From assembly GCA_900770515.1 (NCBI GenBank), contig CAAHDP010000256.1:1-30123 (forward strand): a stretch of DNA of 30,123 nt, given 5' to 3'. How positions within the stretch are numbered: the stretch's first letter is position 1; each line of letters begins with the position of its first letter. The stretch comes from an uncultured Prevotella sp. GTDB lineage: Bacteria > Bacteroidota > Bacteroidia > Bacteroidales > Bacteroidaceae. The notes under the pieces are model-generated. The model made no database searches and was not told the DNA's origin. It saw nothing but the letters and a program-made list of their open reading frames with translations. This document shows, piece after piece, positions 1-6,687 of this stretch. The translations under genes were made by a program, and so were the position numbers.

Positions 1-129
1 CCTCATGCGCTTGGCAAGTGGCGTGTAGATGGTGCTCTTCCTCACATTGATGCCTGGTATGAGGCATTCGGTGTAAAGCAGGGCGACAAGATGTTCATTC
101 CTAAGAATGAGCGTCTGGAACTTTGGTAA
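1..129 (+). CDS. M13 family metallopeptidase (PepO/neprilysin-like), C-terminal end only
   Basis: Frame 1 is open from the window edge to a TAA at 127-129 and encodes the last 42 residues of a protein. They begin with PHALGKWRVDGAL and end in LELW. The pattern HA-G-(K/F)-RV-G, then a short helix with (Y/F)xAF, G-D-M and a terminal tryptophan is the conserved C-terminus of M13 zinc endopeptidases, in which the Arg of the RV-G motif helps hold substrate. The catalytic HExxH motif lies outside the window, so activity cannot be judged. In Bacteroidota these enzymes are usually exported to the periplasm or anchored as lipoproteins. A strong terminator follows, so this gene ends its own unit and is not joined to metA. 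The family call rests on a short tail but the match is characteristic. Confidence 0.8.
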   Translation, partial: PHALGKWRVDGALPHIDAWYEAFGVKQGDKMFIPKNERLELW

Positions 130-151
130 AATGAATAAATCGTAATTAATT

Positions 152-186
152 AAAGGATGCTATAGAAATTTAGCATCCTTTTTTTG
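152..186 (+). terminator. Intrinsic terminator after the M13 peptidase gene
   Basis: An 11-bp perfect stem (152-162 paired with 171-181, AAAGGATGCTA with its complement) encloses an 8-nt loop and runs into a T tract at 179-185. It lies 22 nt after the stop codon. The T tract overlaps the -33 box of the metA promoter. Confidence 0.9.
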
Positions 187-214
187 TTTAAATCGCCTAA
201 AATTAGTAACTTTG
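183..214 (+). promoter_or_regulatory. Bacteroidota sigma-AB promoter for metA operon
   Basis: TTTG at 183-186, a 20-nt spacer and TAACTTTG at 207-214 match the Bacteroidota -33/-7 consensus. The expected transcription start is near 220, leaving a leader of only about 27 nt before metA, too short for a SAM riboswitch. Confidence 0.8.
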
Positions 215-246
215 CACCCAATTAAAAAGAAAGGGAAAAACAGAAT

Positions 247-1164
247 ATGCCATTAAGACTACCGGATAAGCTTCCTGCAATAGAATTGCTGAAGCATGAA
301 AATATTTTTGTGATGGATGAAAGCCGCGCTCATAGCCAGGAAATTCGTCCATTGAAGATCTGTGTGCTCAATTTGATGCCGCTTAAGATTACAACGGAAA
401 CAGACCTTGTGCGTCTGCTCTCCAATACGCCACTCCAGTTGGAAGTTTATTTCATGAAACTGAAGAGTCATACTCCAAAGAATACACCTATAGAACACAT
501 GATGATGTTTTATAAGGACTTCCAGGAATTGTCTAAACAGAAGTTTGATGGCATGATTGTAACTGGTGCACCTATCGAGACCATGGAGTATGAAGATGTG
601 CAGTATTGGAAGGAAATCACGGAAATATTCGATTGGGCACGCACCCACGTTACATCAACATTGTATATCTGTTGGGGCGCTCAGGCTGGATTATACCATT
701 TCTATGGAGTTCCAAAATATCAGCTGGATAAAAAGATGTTTGGTATATTTCCACAGAAGCCGCTTGATTCTACTCTTCCTATTTTCCGCGGATTCGATGA
801 TTATTTCAACATGCCGCATAGTCGCCATACTGAAGTGCGCCGTGAGGATATCATCAAGGTTCCGGGACTCGACATTATTGCCGAATCGCAGGAAAGTGGA
901 GTCAGTATCGTGATGGCACGAGGTGGAAGAGAGTTTTTTGTTACCGGTCATCTGGAATATGCCCCAAATACGCTTGACAAGGAGTATAAACGGGATATGG
1001 GAAAACGTGATGATGTTGACTTGCCGAAGAATTATTATTACAATGATGATCCGATGCAGGCACCATTGGTAACATGGCGTGCTCATGCCAATCTCTTTTA
1101 CAGCAATTGGATCAACTATTACGTTTACCAGGAGACACCATACAATATAGATGATATCAAGTAA
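247..1164 (+). CDS. metA: Homoserine O-acyltransferase MetA (predicted acetyl-CoA user)
   Basis: Transfers an acyl group from acyl-CoA to the hydroxyl of L-homoserine, the first committed step of methionine synthesis, in the cytosol. The 305-aa length matches the MetA/HTS family (about 300-310 aa). The catalytic cysteine is Cys142 in CWGAQAG, with His235 and Glu237 in GHLE completing the active site. Residue 111, in TGAPIETMEYE, is Glu. In the characterised family members Glu111 goes with acetyl-CoA and Gly111 (E. coli) with succinyl-CoA, so this enzyme is predicted to make O-acetylhomoserine despite the usual name homoserine O-succinyltransferase. Start: ATG at 247 gives the family N-terminus (MPLRLPDKLPA) and lies just downstream of the promoter at 183-214. 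The next gene starts 25 nt after the stop, so co-transcription is likely. Family certain; acyl donor inferred. Confidence 0.95.
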   Translation: MPLRLPDKLPAIELLKHENIFVMDESRAHSQEIRPLKICVLNLMPLKITTETDLVRLLSNTPLQLEVYFMKLKSHTPKNTPIEHMMMFYKDFQELSKQKFDGMIVTGAPIETMEYEDVQYWKEITEIFDWARTHVTSTLYICWGAQAGLYHFYGVPKYQLDKKMFGIFPQKPLDSTLPIFRGFDDYFNMPHSRHTEVRREDIIKVPGLDIIAESQESGVSIVMARGGREFFVTGHLEYAPNTLDKEYKRDMGKRDDVDLPKNYYYNDDPMQAPLVTWRAHANLFYSNWINYYVYQETPYNIDDIK

Positions 1165-1189
1165 GCTAAAGTTTAAGAAGATATAGATA

Positions 1190-3148
1190 ATGAGAACACT
1201 CGAACTTTTGGCACCAGCCAAGAATCTTGAATGTGGAATTGCAGCCATTGACCATGGTGCAGATGCTGTTTATATCGGTGCCCCAAGATTTGGCGCACGT
1301 GCTGCAGCCGGCAATTCTCTGGATGATATCAGACAGCTATGCCGCTATGCCCATCAATATCAGGCAAAGGTGCATGTTACGGTCAATACCATCATTTATG
1401 ATTCTGAGCTCAATGATACGCTGGATATGATCCGTGACTTGCAGGAGGCTGGCGTTGATGCTCTCCTGTTGCAAGACATGGGAGTATTGTATGCATTGCA
1501 GGGTAAGGGTCCTTCAGCTGTAGACTTCACCTGGACAAGGGAATTACACTCAAGTACGCAATGCGATACACGAAGTGCTGAAAAAGTAAAATGGCTTCAG
1601 TCTCTTGGATTCAACCGTGCTGTCCTGGCAAGAGAACTCTCCGTTAAGGAAATCTCCGACATACATCAGGCTGTTCCGGATATGGACCTGGAGGTGTTTG
1701 TTCACGGTGCATTATGCGTAAGCTATTCCGGCGTATGCTATGCTTCCGAGAGATGCTTTGGCCGCTCTGCCAACCGTGGCGAATGTGCCCAGTTCTGCCG
1801 CATGAAATTCAACTTGCTGGATTCGGACAACAAGGAAATAGAACATCAGCGTCATCTCCTTTCCTTAAAGGATATGTGCCAAATCGACAATCTGGAGGCT
1901 TTGGCTGATGCAGGCGCCTGTTCATTCAAGATAGAAGGAAGATTGAAGGATGCAGGTTATGTCAAGAACGTTGTTTCAGCCTATAGCCAGCGCCTTGATG
2001 AAATCTGCAGGAAACATCCCCAGAAGTATGCACGCCCGTCTTTTGGACGTCCACGATATGAATTCGAAGCCAATTTAAAGAAGACATTCAATCGTGGTTT
2101 TACAAACTATTTCCTGAAAGGACGCCAGCCGGATATTGCAAGTTTCGATACTCCGAAGGCAATCGGCGAGTTTGTAGGCAAGGTCAAGGAAATCCGTGGC
2201 AACAGTTTCAATGTAGCCAGTATCTCCAGTTTTACCAATGGTGATGGCTTGTGCTTCATCAATGATGAGCACGAATTGGAAGGTTTCCGCGTGAACCGTG
2301 CACAGGGCAACCGTCTGTACCCATTGAAAATGCCAATCAACTTACGTCCCGGAATGGGCTTGTACCGTAACAATGATCAGGCTTTCGAAAAGATCCTGGC
2401 AGGAAAAACAGCTGAAAGAAAGATTCCTATTAAAATTACGTTCAGTCTGTATGATGAAGATGGACACAGCGGATTCTCTGCAGAAGCGCAATATGTCAGT
2501 GAACAGGGAATAGGATGGAATTCTGATGATTCTAACTTGATGGGTAAGGCTGTTGTGGCTTTTGAACACAATCTGGCACAAAAACCTCAGCATGATAATA
2601 TTGTCAGACAACTCAGTAAGCTCGGCGGTACCATCTACGAGTGCAGGGAGGTGGAGATAAAAAATCAAGCTGACAACTATTTCATTCCAAGCAGCGTACT
2701 TACAGAGTTACGCAGAAATCTGATGGAAGACATCGAAAAGAATGCAGATATTTCATCAAGCGAAAAAGCTGTTTCGGGCAGTCTGAGCAGCGCAGAAGAT
2801 AGTTTGCAGGAAAGCAAGGTGAAAGTCTGGCAGAGGGAATATGGCAAATATGGTTATCTCTACAATATTGCCAACAAGAGTGCACATGAGTTTTATAAAC
2901 TGCACGGGATGAGTCATACGGAGAATGCCTTTGAATTAAGCAAGACCTCTTTTCAAGGCACGAAGACCGTTGAAAGTCTCATCATGCAGTGCCGTCATTG
3001 CATCCGCTACTCCCTTGGCTATTGCGTAAAACGTGGCGGCAAGAAGCCAACATGGAAAGAACCGCTGTATCTGGAGTTGGGCGATGGCAGAAGATTCAGA
3101 CTGGAATTTGCGTGCAACGTTTGTCAGATGAATATTTATTCAGACTAA
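1190..3148 (+). CDS. U32 family protein, RlhA-like 23S rRNA/tRNA hydroxylation factor
   Basis: The N-terminal half (about 1-290) is a U32 'peptidase' domain opening with LELLAPAKN and GADAVYIG. The family signature lies at 168-186 (LEVFVHGALCVSYSGVCYA). Conserved cysteines at 176, 183, 189, 199 and 203 could bind an iron-sulphur cluster. The C-terminus has a second conserved block with cysteine clusters (CRHCIRYSLGYC and CNVCQMN). The length (652 aa) and the C-terminal extension resemble E. coli RlhA (YdcP, needed for 5-hydroxylation of C2501 in 23S rRNA) more than the shorter tRNA-acting TrhP (YegQ). U32 proteins are often annotated as collagenases, but the E. coli members act in prephenate-dependent RNA hydroxylation. 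It follows metA by 25 nt. Family is certain; the rRNA target is inferred from architecture. Confidence 0.88.
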   Translation: MRTLELLAPAKNLECGIAAIDHGADAVYIGAPRFGARAAAGNSLDDIRQLCRYAHQYQAKVHVTVNTIIYDSELNDTLDMIRDLQEAGVDALLLQDMGVLYALQGKGPSAVDFTWTRELHSSTQCDTRSAEKVKWLQSLGFNRAVLARELSVKEISDIHQAVPDMDLEVFVHGALCVSYSGVCYASERCFGRSANRGECAQFCRMKFNLLDSDNKEIEHQRHLLSLKDMCQIDNLEALADAGACSFKIEGRLKDAGYVKNVVSAYSQRLDEICRKHPQKYARPSFGRPRYEFEANLKKTFNRGFTNYFLKGRQPDIASFDTPKAIGEFVGKVKEIRGNSFNVASISSFTNGDGLCFINDEHELEGFRVNRAQGNRLYPLKMPINLRPGMGLYRNNDQAFEKILAGKTAERKIPIKITFSLYDEDGHSGFSAEAQYVSEQGIGWNSDDSNLMGKAVVAFEHNLAQKPQHDNIVRQLSKLGGTIYECREVEIKNQADNYFIPSSVLTELRRNLMEDIEKNADISSSEKAVSGSLSSAEDSLQESKVKVWQREYGKYGYLYNIANKSAHEFYKLHGMSHTENAFELSKTSFQGTKTVESLIMQCRHCIRYSLGYCVKRGGKKPTWKEPLYLELGDGRRFRLEFACNVCQMNIYSD

Positions 3149-3185
3149 TTATCACGTCTCAATAAGATGAATAAGCTATAGAAAT

Positions 3186-4109
3186 ATGATGAGAATGAAA
3201 CACATATATATTTTACTGTTACTGGGCATCACATTGATGCTCAGTAGCTGTTATCACCGTCATAATTCTCATCAGCAACATGCAGCACTCATAGAATATA
3301 GCAATAAGCAGCTGGATTCCATTTCCTTTTCTACCACACACCATTATACCAATAAATTCAACTTTATGGTATTCAAGGATTCTCTCTTACTTGTCAAGCA
3401 GCTGCCTGAAGAACTGATGAGTGAATTGCAGGTTGATTCGTTTGCCGTAGAGAAAGGCAGGCTGCTGGTAGTAACGGATATCCGTATGGTTCCACAGGAT
3501 TCCATCGATTCCGTATGGGTACAGCTTGCAACAGAAGACAATACTTTCGGTTGGACACGGGAATCGAAAATGCTGCAACAGGTAGTTCCTGATGACCCAA
3601 TATCAGAGTTTATCATGACATTCAGTAATGTGCATTTACTCATTTTCATGGTCATTATTGTTGTGATAACTATAGCTTATCTCATACGCAAGGTGAGTTG
3701 CAGCAACATCTATATAGTGCATTACAATGATATAGATTCCCCATATCCTACGGCATTAGTCATACTGGTAGCAATCTCTGCTGCATTCTATGCCACCATT
3801 CAGACTTTTGAACCGGAAACATGGCGGCACTTCTATTTCCATCCCACGCTCAACCCATTTGCGGTACCTCGCATTTTGGGATTCTTTCTTGCTGCCGTAT
3901 GGTCAGTTATCATAGTGGGGATAGCTTGTATTGATGAAGTATATCACCGGTTGCGATGGGGAGAAGGCGTATTGTATCTGGGTGGACTGGCTAGTGTCTG
4001 CGCTTTAGATTACATCATCTTCAGTGTTCTTACTTTATATTATATCGGCTATGTATTATTAGTTGCCTATATCTGGTTTGCTATCACAGCATACCTTAAA
4101 AAGAAATAA
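3186..4109 (+). CDS. Unknown membrane lipoprotein with SH3-like periplasmic part and about five TM helices
   Basis: I do not recognise a named family. The N-terminus is a lipoprotein signal: a basic start, a hydrophobic stretch and lipobox LSSC with Cys22. Residues about 40-135 are soluble and end with an SH3-like pattern (DNTFGWTRESKML), suggesting a small beta domain outside the cytoplasm. From about 147 to the end there are roughly five hydrophobic segments (about 147-167, 187-206, 229-249, 262-282, 284-304), finishing with YLKKK. A lipid anchor followed by a multi-pass domain is uncommon; the predicted signal could instead be an extra TM helix. In-frame Met codons at 3186, 3189 and 3195 make the exact start uncertain. 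The gene lies 37 nt after the U32 gene with no promoter between, so it probably belongs to the metA unit. Confidence 0.75.
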   Translation: MMRMKHIYILLLLGITLMLSSCYHRHNSHQQHAALIEYSNKQLDSISFSTTHHYTNKFNFMVFKDSLLLVKQLPEELMSELQVDSFAVEKGRLLVVTDIRMVPQDSIDSVWVQLATEDNTFGWTRESKMLQQVVPDDPISEFIMTFSNVHLLIFMVIIVVITIAYLIRKVSCSNIYIVHYNDIDSPYPTALVILVAISAAFYATIQTFEPETWRHFYFHPTLNPFAVPRILGFFLAAVWSVIIVGIACIDEVYHRLRWGEGVLYLGGLASVCALDYIIFSVLTLYYIGYVLLVAYIWFAITAYLKKK

Positions 4110-4130
4110 CTTGGGGTGACTTTGCCTGGT

Positions 4131-4175
4131 TGATGACCGGCGCCTGCCATCATTTATCTTCCGCCAGGGTCATCA
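4131..4175. repeat. Stable bulged hairpin downstream of the lipoprotein gene
   Basis: TGATGACC (4131-4138) plus GGCG (4139-4142) pair with CGCC (4162-4165), a 2-nt bulge and GGTCATCA (4168-4175). No T tract follows on either strand, so it is not a classical terminator. It could still stabilise the 3' end of the metA-operon mRNA, or be part of the RNA made from the minus promoter at 4224-4255. Confidence 0.55.
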
Positions 4176-4223
4176 TAGATAACCGTTTGAAGACACATAA
4201 GGCGTTTTCTTCGATTGCCGGTG

Positions 4224-4255
4224 CAAAGATATGAAAATTTTCTGTATCTGCCAAA
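4224..4255 (-). promoter_or_regulatory. Orphan minus-strand promoter
   Basis: Read on the minus strand: TTTG (4255-4252), exactly 20 nt, then TATCTTTG (4231-4224), followed by GCACC. This is as good as the metA promoter. Transcription would start near 4217 and run toward the 3' end of the lipoprotein gene. Only a 14-codon ORF and the hairpin at 4131-4175 lie downstream, so the product would be a small or antisense RNA. Confidence 0.55.
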
Positions 4256-4421
4256 TTTAGGCATGTGATAAGGAGCGATTTTCAGCAGCTTACGATTTGA
4301 AACTTAGATAAAATAACAAACTCTATATTTTATGGGCACATCTCTATGCTTTTCGGCATAGAAAACTATGTTTTGCGTTATAAATCAGCATATTACAAAG
4401 TAATAACCGTTTACGGGGAAC

Positions 4422-4595
4422 GTGTTCAGTATTCAGTATTCAGTTTTTTTCGCTGTTGTTACCATCCTCTGTATAGATAGTATATTATATATATATAAAT
4501 AATTATATATATATAATATAAAATAATTACTTACAATTTGTAACCACAAAATGGATAACTATCGCGAAAAAAACTGAATACTGAATACTGAACAC
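4422..4595. repeat. Perfect 32-bp inverted repeat around an AT-rich palindromic core
   Basis: The arms at 4422-4453 and 4564-4595 are exact reverse complements over 32 bp. Each carries three tandem TTCAGT units (TTCAGTATTCAGTATTCAGT) followed by T7 and CGC. The 110-bp middle contains a second inverted repeat of alternating T/A (18 bp, 4481-4498 with 4503-4520). The whole 174 bp could fold into one long cruciform or hairpin. There is no ORF inside. It resembles a MITE-like or intergenic repeat element, but no target-site duplication was established. Confidence 0.8.
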
Positions 4596-4699
4596 CCTTT
4601 AGGCACCATTCGCCCTGGTTATAATGGCAGGATAAGGGGAAAGTATAATAGAGGAATGGAGCAGAAGATAACGAGAAAATTCCTGGATGAAATATCCCC

Positions 4700-4746
4700 T
4701 TTACCTAGTACGTACTAGTACGCGTACATAGTACGTACTAGGTAAA
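4700..4746. repeat. Composite palindrome, operator-like
   Basis: An 18-bp perfect inverted repeat (4700-4717 with 4729-4746). Each arm contains the self-complementary 12-mer TAGTACGTACTA (4706-4717 and 4729-4740), and the spacer holds another palindrome, GTACGCGTAC (4718-4727). The two 12-mers are centred 23 bp apart, about two helical turns. The block ends 16 bp before the -7 box at 4763, so it covers the position of a -33 region. Confidence 0.8.
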
Positions 4747-4762
4747 TATAAAAAAAAATCCG

Positions 4763-4770
4763 TATCTTTG
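4763..4770 (+). promoter_or_regulatory. Plus-strand -7 box downstream of the composite palindrome
   Basis: TATCTTTG followed by CACCC has the form of the -7 boxes elsewhere in this window. No TTTG is present at the expected -33 position, which the palindrome arm occupies, so initiation may need an activator. The downstream sequence (4777-4905) encodes only short ORFs, such as a 24-codon ATG ORF at 4831-4905, that I do not recognise and would not call genes. Confidence 0.4.
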
Positions 4771-4892
4771 CACCCGTAATCAGACAAGTAAAGTGGGGGA
4801 CAAGGACGGCTCACCTACACGCAGACAGAGATGGGGCGTCTGCAGAACGACTTCGGCAAGAGAGGGACGGAGATGATGCAGCTAATCTGTTT

Positions 4893-5495
4893 TTATATTT
4901 TCTGATCATAACCATCAGAAATCTTTTTGCCTAAAGCCAATGCGCCTATCACGGAAGCCCCCATTGCCCTGAGCTTTTCTGCAAATCGGGAAATGGAACC
5001 ACCCGTAGCTATCATGTCGTCAAACAGCAATACCTTCTTCCCCTTGAAGAAAGACTCATCAATATGAAGTGTATCTGTTTCATCGCCATCTTCATCCTTC
5101 TCTGTCGTATAACTAAAGGCACCGTAAGCATTCTGAAGTCCGGTCTGTGCACATACCTGTTCGCTGAAACTGCGGAAGCGGCGCTCTGTGTGTTTTTTCA
5201 TTGAGGCAGGAATGCAGACAAGCGTAATGGATGAACCTTCATCACCCAAAACATCTTTTTTAAGATAGGATACAACCATATCAATAGCCTTTTTTAAAGC
5301 TTGCTGATGGTCTATTTCTGTAGTCAACTCAGAGTTTCCCTTAAAATTGACAATAAAGTCACGCTTCTCCCATTCCTCTGGCGAAAGTTCAAAGGTACCA
5401 AAGGCACTGAAAGCCGCATAATCGACCAACCAATTGTAGTGAAGACCATCGTTAAGACATGGCCATTGTTGAATGTTTTCTGAAATAGCTGCCAT
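4893..5495 (-). CDS. Phosphoribosyltransferase-fold protein (ComF-like C-terminal type)
   Basis: A 200-aa protein with the type I phosphoribosyltransferase PRPP loop VLLFDDMIATGGS near residues 156-167: two acidic residues (159-160) then TGGS. An upstream block, VCIPAS and then ERRFRSFSEQVC, resembles the dihydrofolate/competence-type ComF arrangement. The cysteine-rich N-terminal zinc finger of true ComF is absent, so calling it the DNA-uptake protein would be unsafe. It may be a nucleotide-salvage or regulatory PRT. The longer frame would begin with TTG at 5501; I chose the ATG two codons later (5495). It is transcribed away from the YitT gene, from a possible promoter at 5571-5578. No terminator is evident after the stop. 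Substrate unknown. Confidence 0.8.
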   Translation of the reverse strand: MAAISENIQQWPCLNDGLHYNWLVDYAAFSAFGTFELSPEEWEKRDFIVNFKGNSELTTEIDHQQALKKAIDMVVSYLKKDVLGDEGSSITLVCIPASMKKHTERRFRSFSEQVCAQTGLQNAYGAFSYTTEKDEDGDETDTLHIDESFFKGKKVLLFDDMIATGGSISRFAEKLRAMGASVIGALALGKKISDGYDQKI

Positions 5496-5570
5496 AGACA
5501 AGATTGATTTTTCTAATTACTAGTATATGTTCTATTGATAGCGACTTTCTAACTTGATAGCTACCATTTG

Positions 5571-5578
5571 CAAAATTA
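5571..5578 (-). promoter_or_regulatory. Likely -7 box for the phosphoribosyltransferase gene
   Basis: On the minus strand TAATTTTG (5578-5571), followed by CAAATGG, lies 76 nt before the chosen ATG. There is no clear TTTG 19-21 nt upstream, so this is a partial match. Confidence 0.4.
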
Positions 5579-5630
5579 TAAAAATATATTGATATAGCCA
5601 TGCTTTTTATCGATTTTTTGTTTTTTTTAT

Positions 5631-5661
5631 TTTGTATTGTCTTCGAAAAGCAGTAACTTTG
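5631..5661 (+). promoter_or_regulatory. Promoter for the YitT family gene
   Basis: TTTG at 5631-5634, a 19-nt spacer and TAACTTTG at 5654-5661, followed by CACTCG. The predicted start is near 5668, leaving a leader of about 24 nt before the ATG at 5692. Confidence 0.75.
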
Positions 5662-5691
5662 CACTCGAAATCAAAATATACATAATTATAT

Positions 5692-6615
5692 ATGACTAGA
5701 AAAAGTAAAATTCACGAAATCCGTGATTACATGATTATTGCGTTTGCAATGATTGAGGGAAGTATCGGCCTTAACATTTTTCTGCTTCCAAACCATATTA
5801 CGATGGGTGGAGTAGGAGGTATTGCTTCCATCTTATGTTGGGGATTTGGCATTCCGGTATCTGTGTCCTACTTTGCACTCAATGTTTTTTTGCTGATTAT
5901 AGCCCTTCGCATCTTAGGCTATAAATTCTGCCTTAAAACCATTTATGGAGTGGCTATCTTTGCCCTTACCTCACGCATCATTGAGACCCAGACAGTGGGA
6001 ATGACTCCTCTACTGCACGATCAACCTTTCATGGCAACGGTTATCGGTGCATTCTTCATGGGAAGCAGTGCAGGACTTGGCCTTTCTGCCAATGGTTCGA
6101 CAGGAGGTAGTGATACGGTGGCAGCCATGATCAACAAGTACTGGAACATTTCCTTGGGCCATGCTATCATGGTTTGTGACCTCTGCATCATTACCAGTTC
6201 TTATTTGGTTCTTCAATCTTGGGAACAGGTCATCTATGGCTACGTTTGTCTCTTTGTGGTATCGATTTGTGTAGACCATATTGTCAACACACTTCGCCGC
6301 TCGGTACAGTTCTTTATCATTTCAGATAAATATCTGGAACTTAGTGCAGCCATCAATACTGCAGCCGATAGAGGATGTACTATCATGGATGGTCATGGAT
6401 GCTATAGTGGCAAAGACGTACACATGCTCTTTGTGCTGGCACGTCAGCGTGAATCGCAGAAAATATTCCGTCTGATTGATGAAATAGACCCTGCTGCATT
6501 TGTCAGTCAAAGTGCCGTTATCGGTGTGTACGGTGAGGGATTCGACCGTTTCAAAACCGGTAGGACAATCAGTATTCCTGGTAAAAAGAAGCTTGTTGCG
6601 AGCTTTAAATCATAA
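5692..6615 (+). CDS. YitT family integral membrane protein (DUF161 + DUF2179)
   Basis: A 307-aa inner-membrane protein. The first two thirds contain five or six hydrophobic helices with the glycine-rich YitT pattern GGVGGIASIL after the first helix and a second GSTGGSDTVA segment after the central one. About 210-300 is the soluble DUF2179 domain (ending SAVIGVYGEGFD), predicted cytosolic. The transported substrate or role of YitT proteins is not established; some are simply called membrane proteins of unknown function. Start at ATG 5692 fits the promoter at 5631-5661 and the basic N-terminus MTRKSK. The gene is monocistronic: a strong hairpin terminator follows and the next gene is on the other strand. 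Length is typical of the family (about 280-310 aa). Confidence 0.9.
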   Translation: MTRKSKIHEIRDYMIIAFAMIEGSIGLNIFLLPNHITMGGVGGIASILCWGFGIPVSVSYFALNVFLLIIALRILGYKFCLKTIYGVAIFALTSRIIETQTVGMTPLLHDQPFMATVIGAFFMGSSAGLGLSANGSTGGSDTVAAMINKYWNISLGHAIMVCDLCIITSSYLVLQSWEQVIYGYVCLFVVSICVDHIVNTLRRSVQFFIISDKYLELSAAINTAADRGCTIMDGHGCYSGKDVHMLFVLARQRESQKIFRLIDEIDPAAFVSQSAVIGVYGEGFDRFKTGRTISIPGKKKLVASFKS

Positions 6616-6630
6616 TTTCACAGAAACAAG

Positions 6631-6675
6631 AAGAGGGTGAGTCATGGACCTATGACACACCCTCTTCCTCTTTTT
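6631..6675. terminator. Terminator between the YitT gene and dedA
   Basis: A long stem, AAGAGGGTG-A-GTCAT paired with ATGAC-A-CACCCTCTT (6631-6666, one A/A mismatch, 6-nt loop), is followed on the plus strand by CCTCTTTTT. The minus-strand side has only a weak T run (CTTGTTTCTG), so it probably serves mainly the YitT gene while shielding convergent dedA. Confidence 0.8.
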
Positions 6676-6687
6676 AGAATATTAAAA

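Larger units (their letters stand above)
4110..4892. other. 783-bp gene-free, repeat-rich intergenic region
   Basis: This is the only long stretch without a convincing gene. In order it holds a 12-bp bulged hairpin (4131-4175), a minus-strand promoter match (4224-4255), a small hairpin CTATGC/GCATAG (4344-4361), a perfect 32-bp inverted repeat with an AT-rich core (4422-4595), a composite palindrome (4700-4746), a plus-strand -7 box (4763-4770) and a more GC-rich tail with only short ORFs (4789-4890). No transposase, tRNA or recognisable protein remnant was seen. Confidence 0.7.

Noticed and set aside
215..246. SAM riboswitch upstream of metA
   Set aside because: Only about 27 nt separate the predicted transcription start from the ATG; no aptamer can fit.
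691..1248. 185-codon minus-strand frame antisense to metA
   Set aside because: Shadow of the well-supported metA and U32 coding frames; no promoter and no family resemblance.
4110..4230. 4.5S (SRP) RNA or RNase P RNA on the minus strand
   Set aside because: A GGAAG motif sits near a hairpin, but the AGCAG partner strand and other conserved SRP or RNase P blocks are absent.
4893..5495. Competence protein ComF
   Set aside because: Only the phosphoribosyltransferase part is present; no zinc-finger cysteines, so the narrower name is not supported.
5452..5664. 70-codon minus-strand frame upstream of the phosphoribosyltransferase gene
   Set aside because: Low-complexity Lys/Asn/Ser-rich translation over the divergent promoter region, overlapping the start of the real gene.
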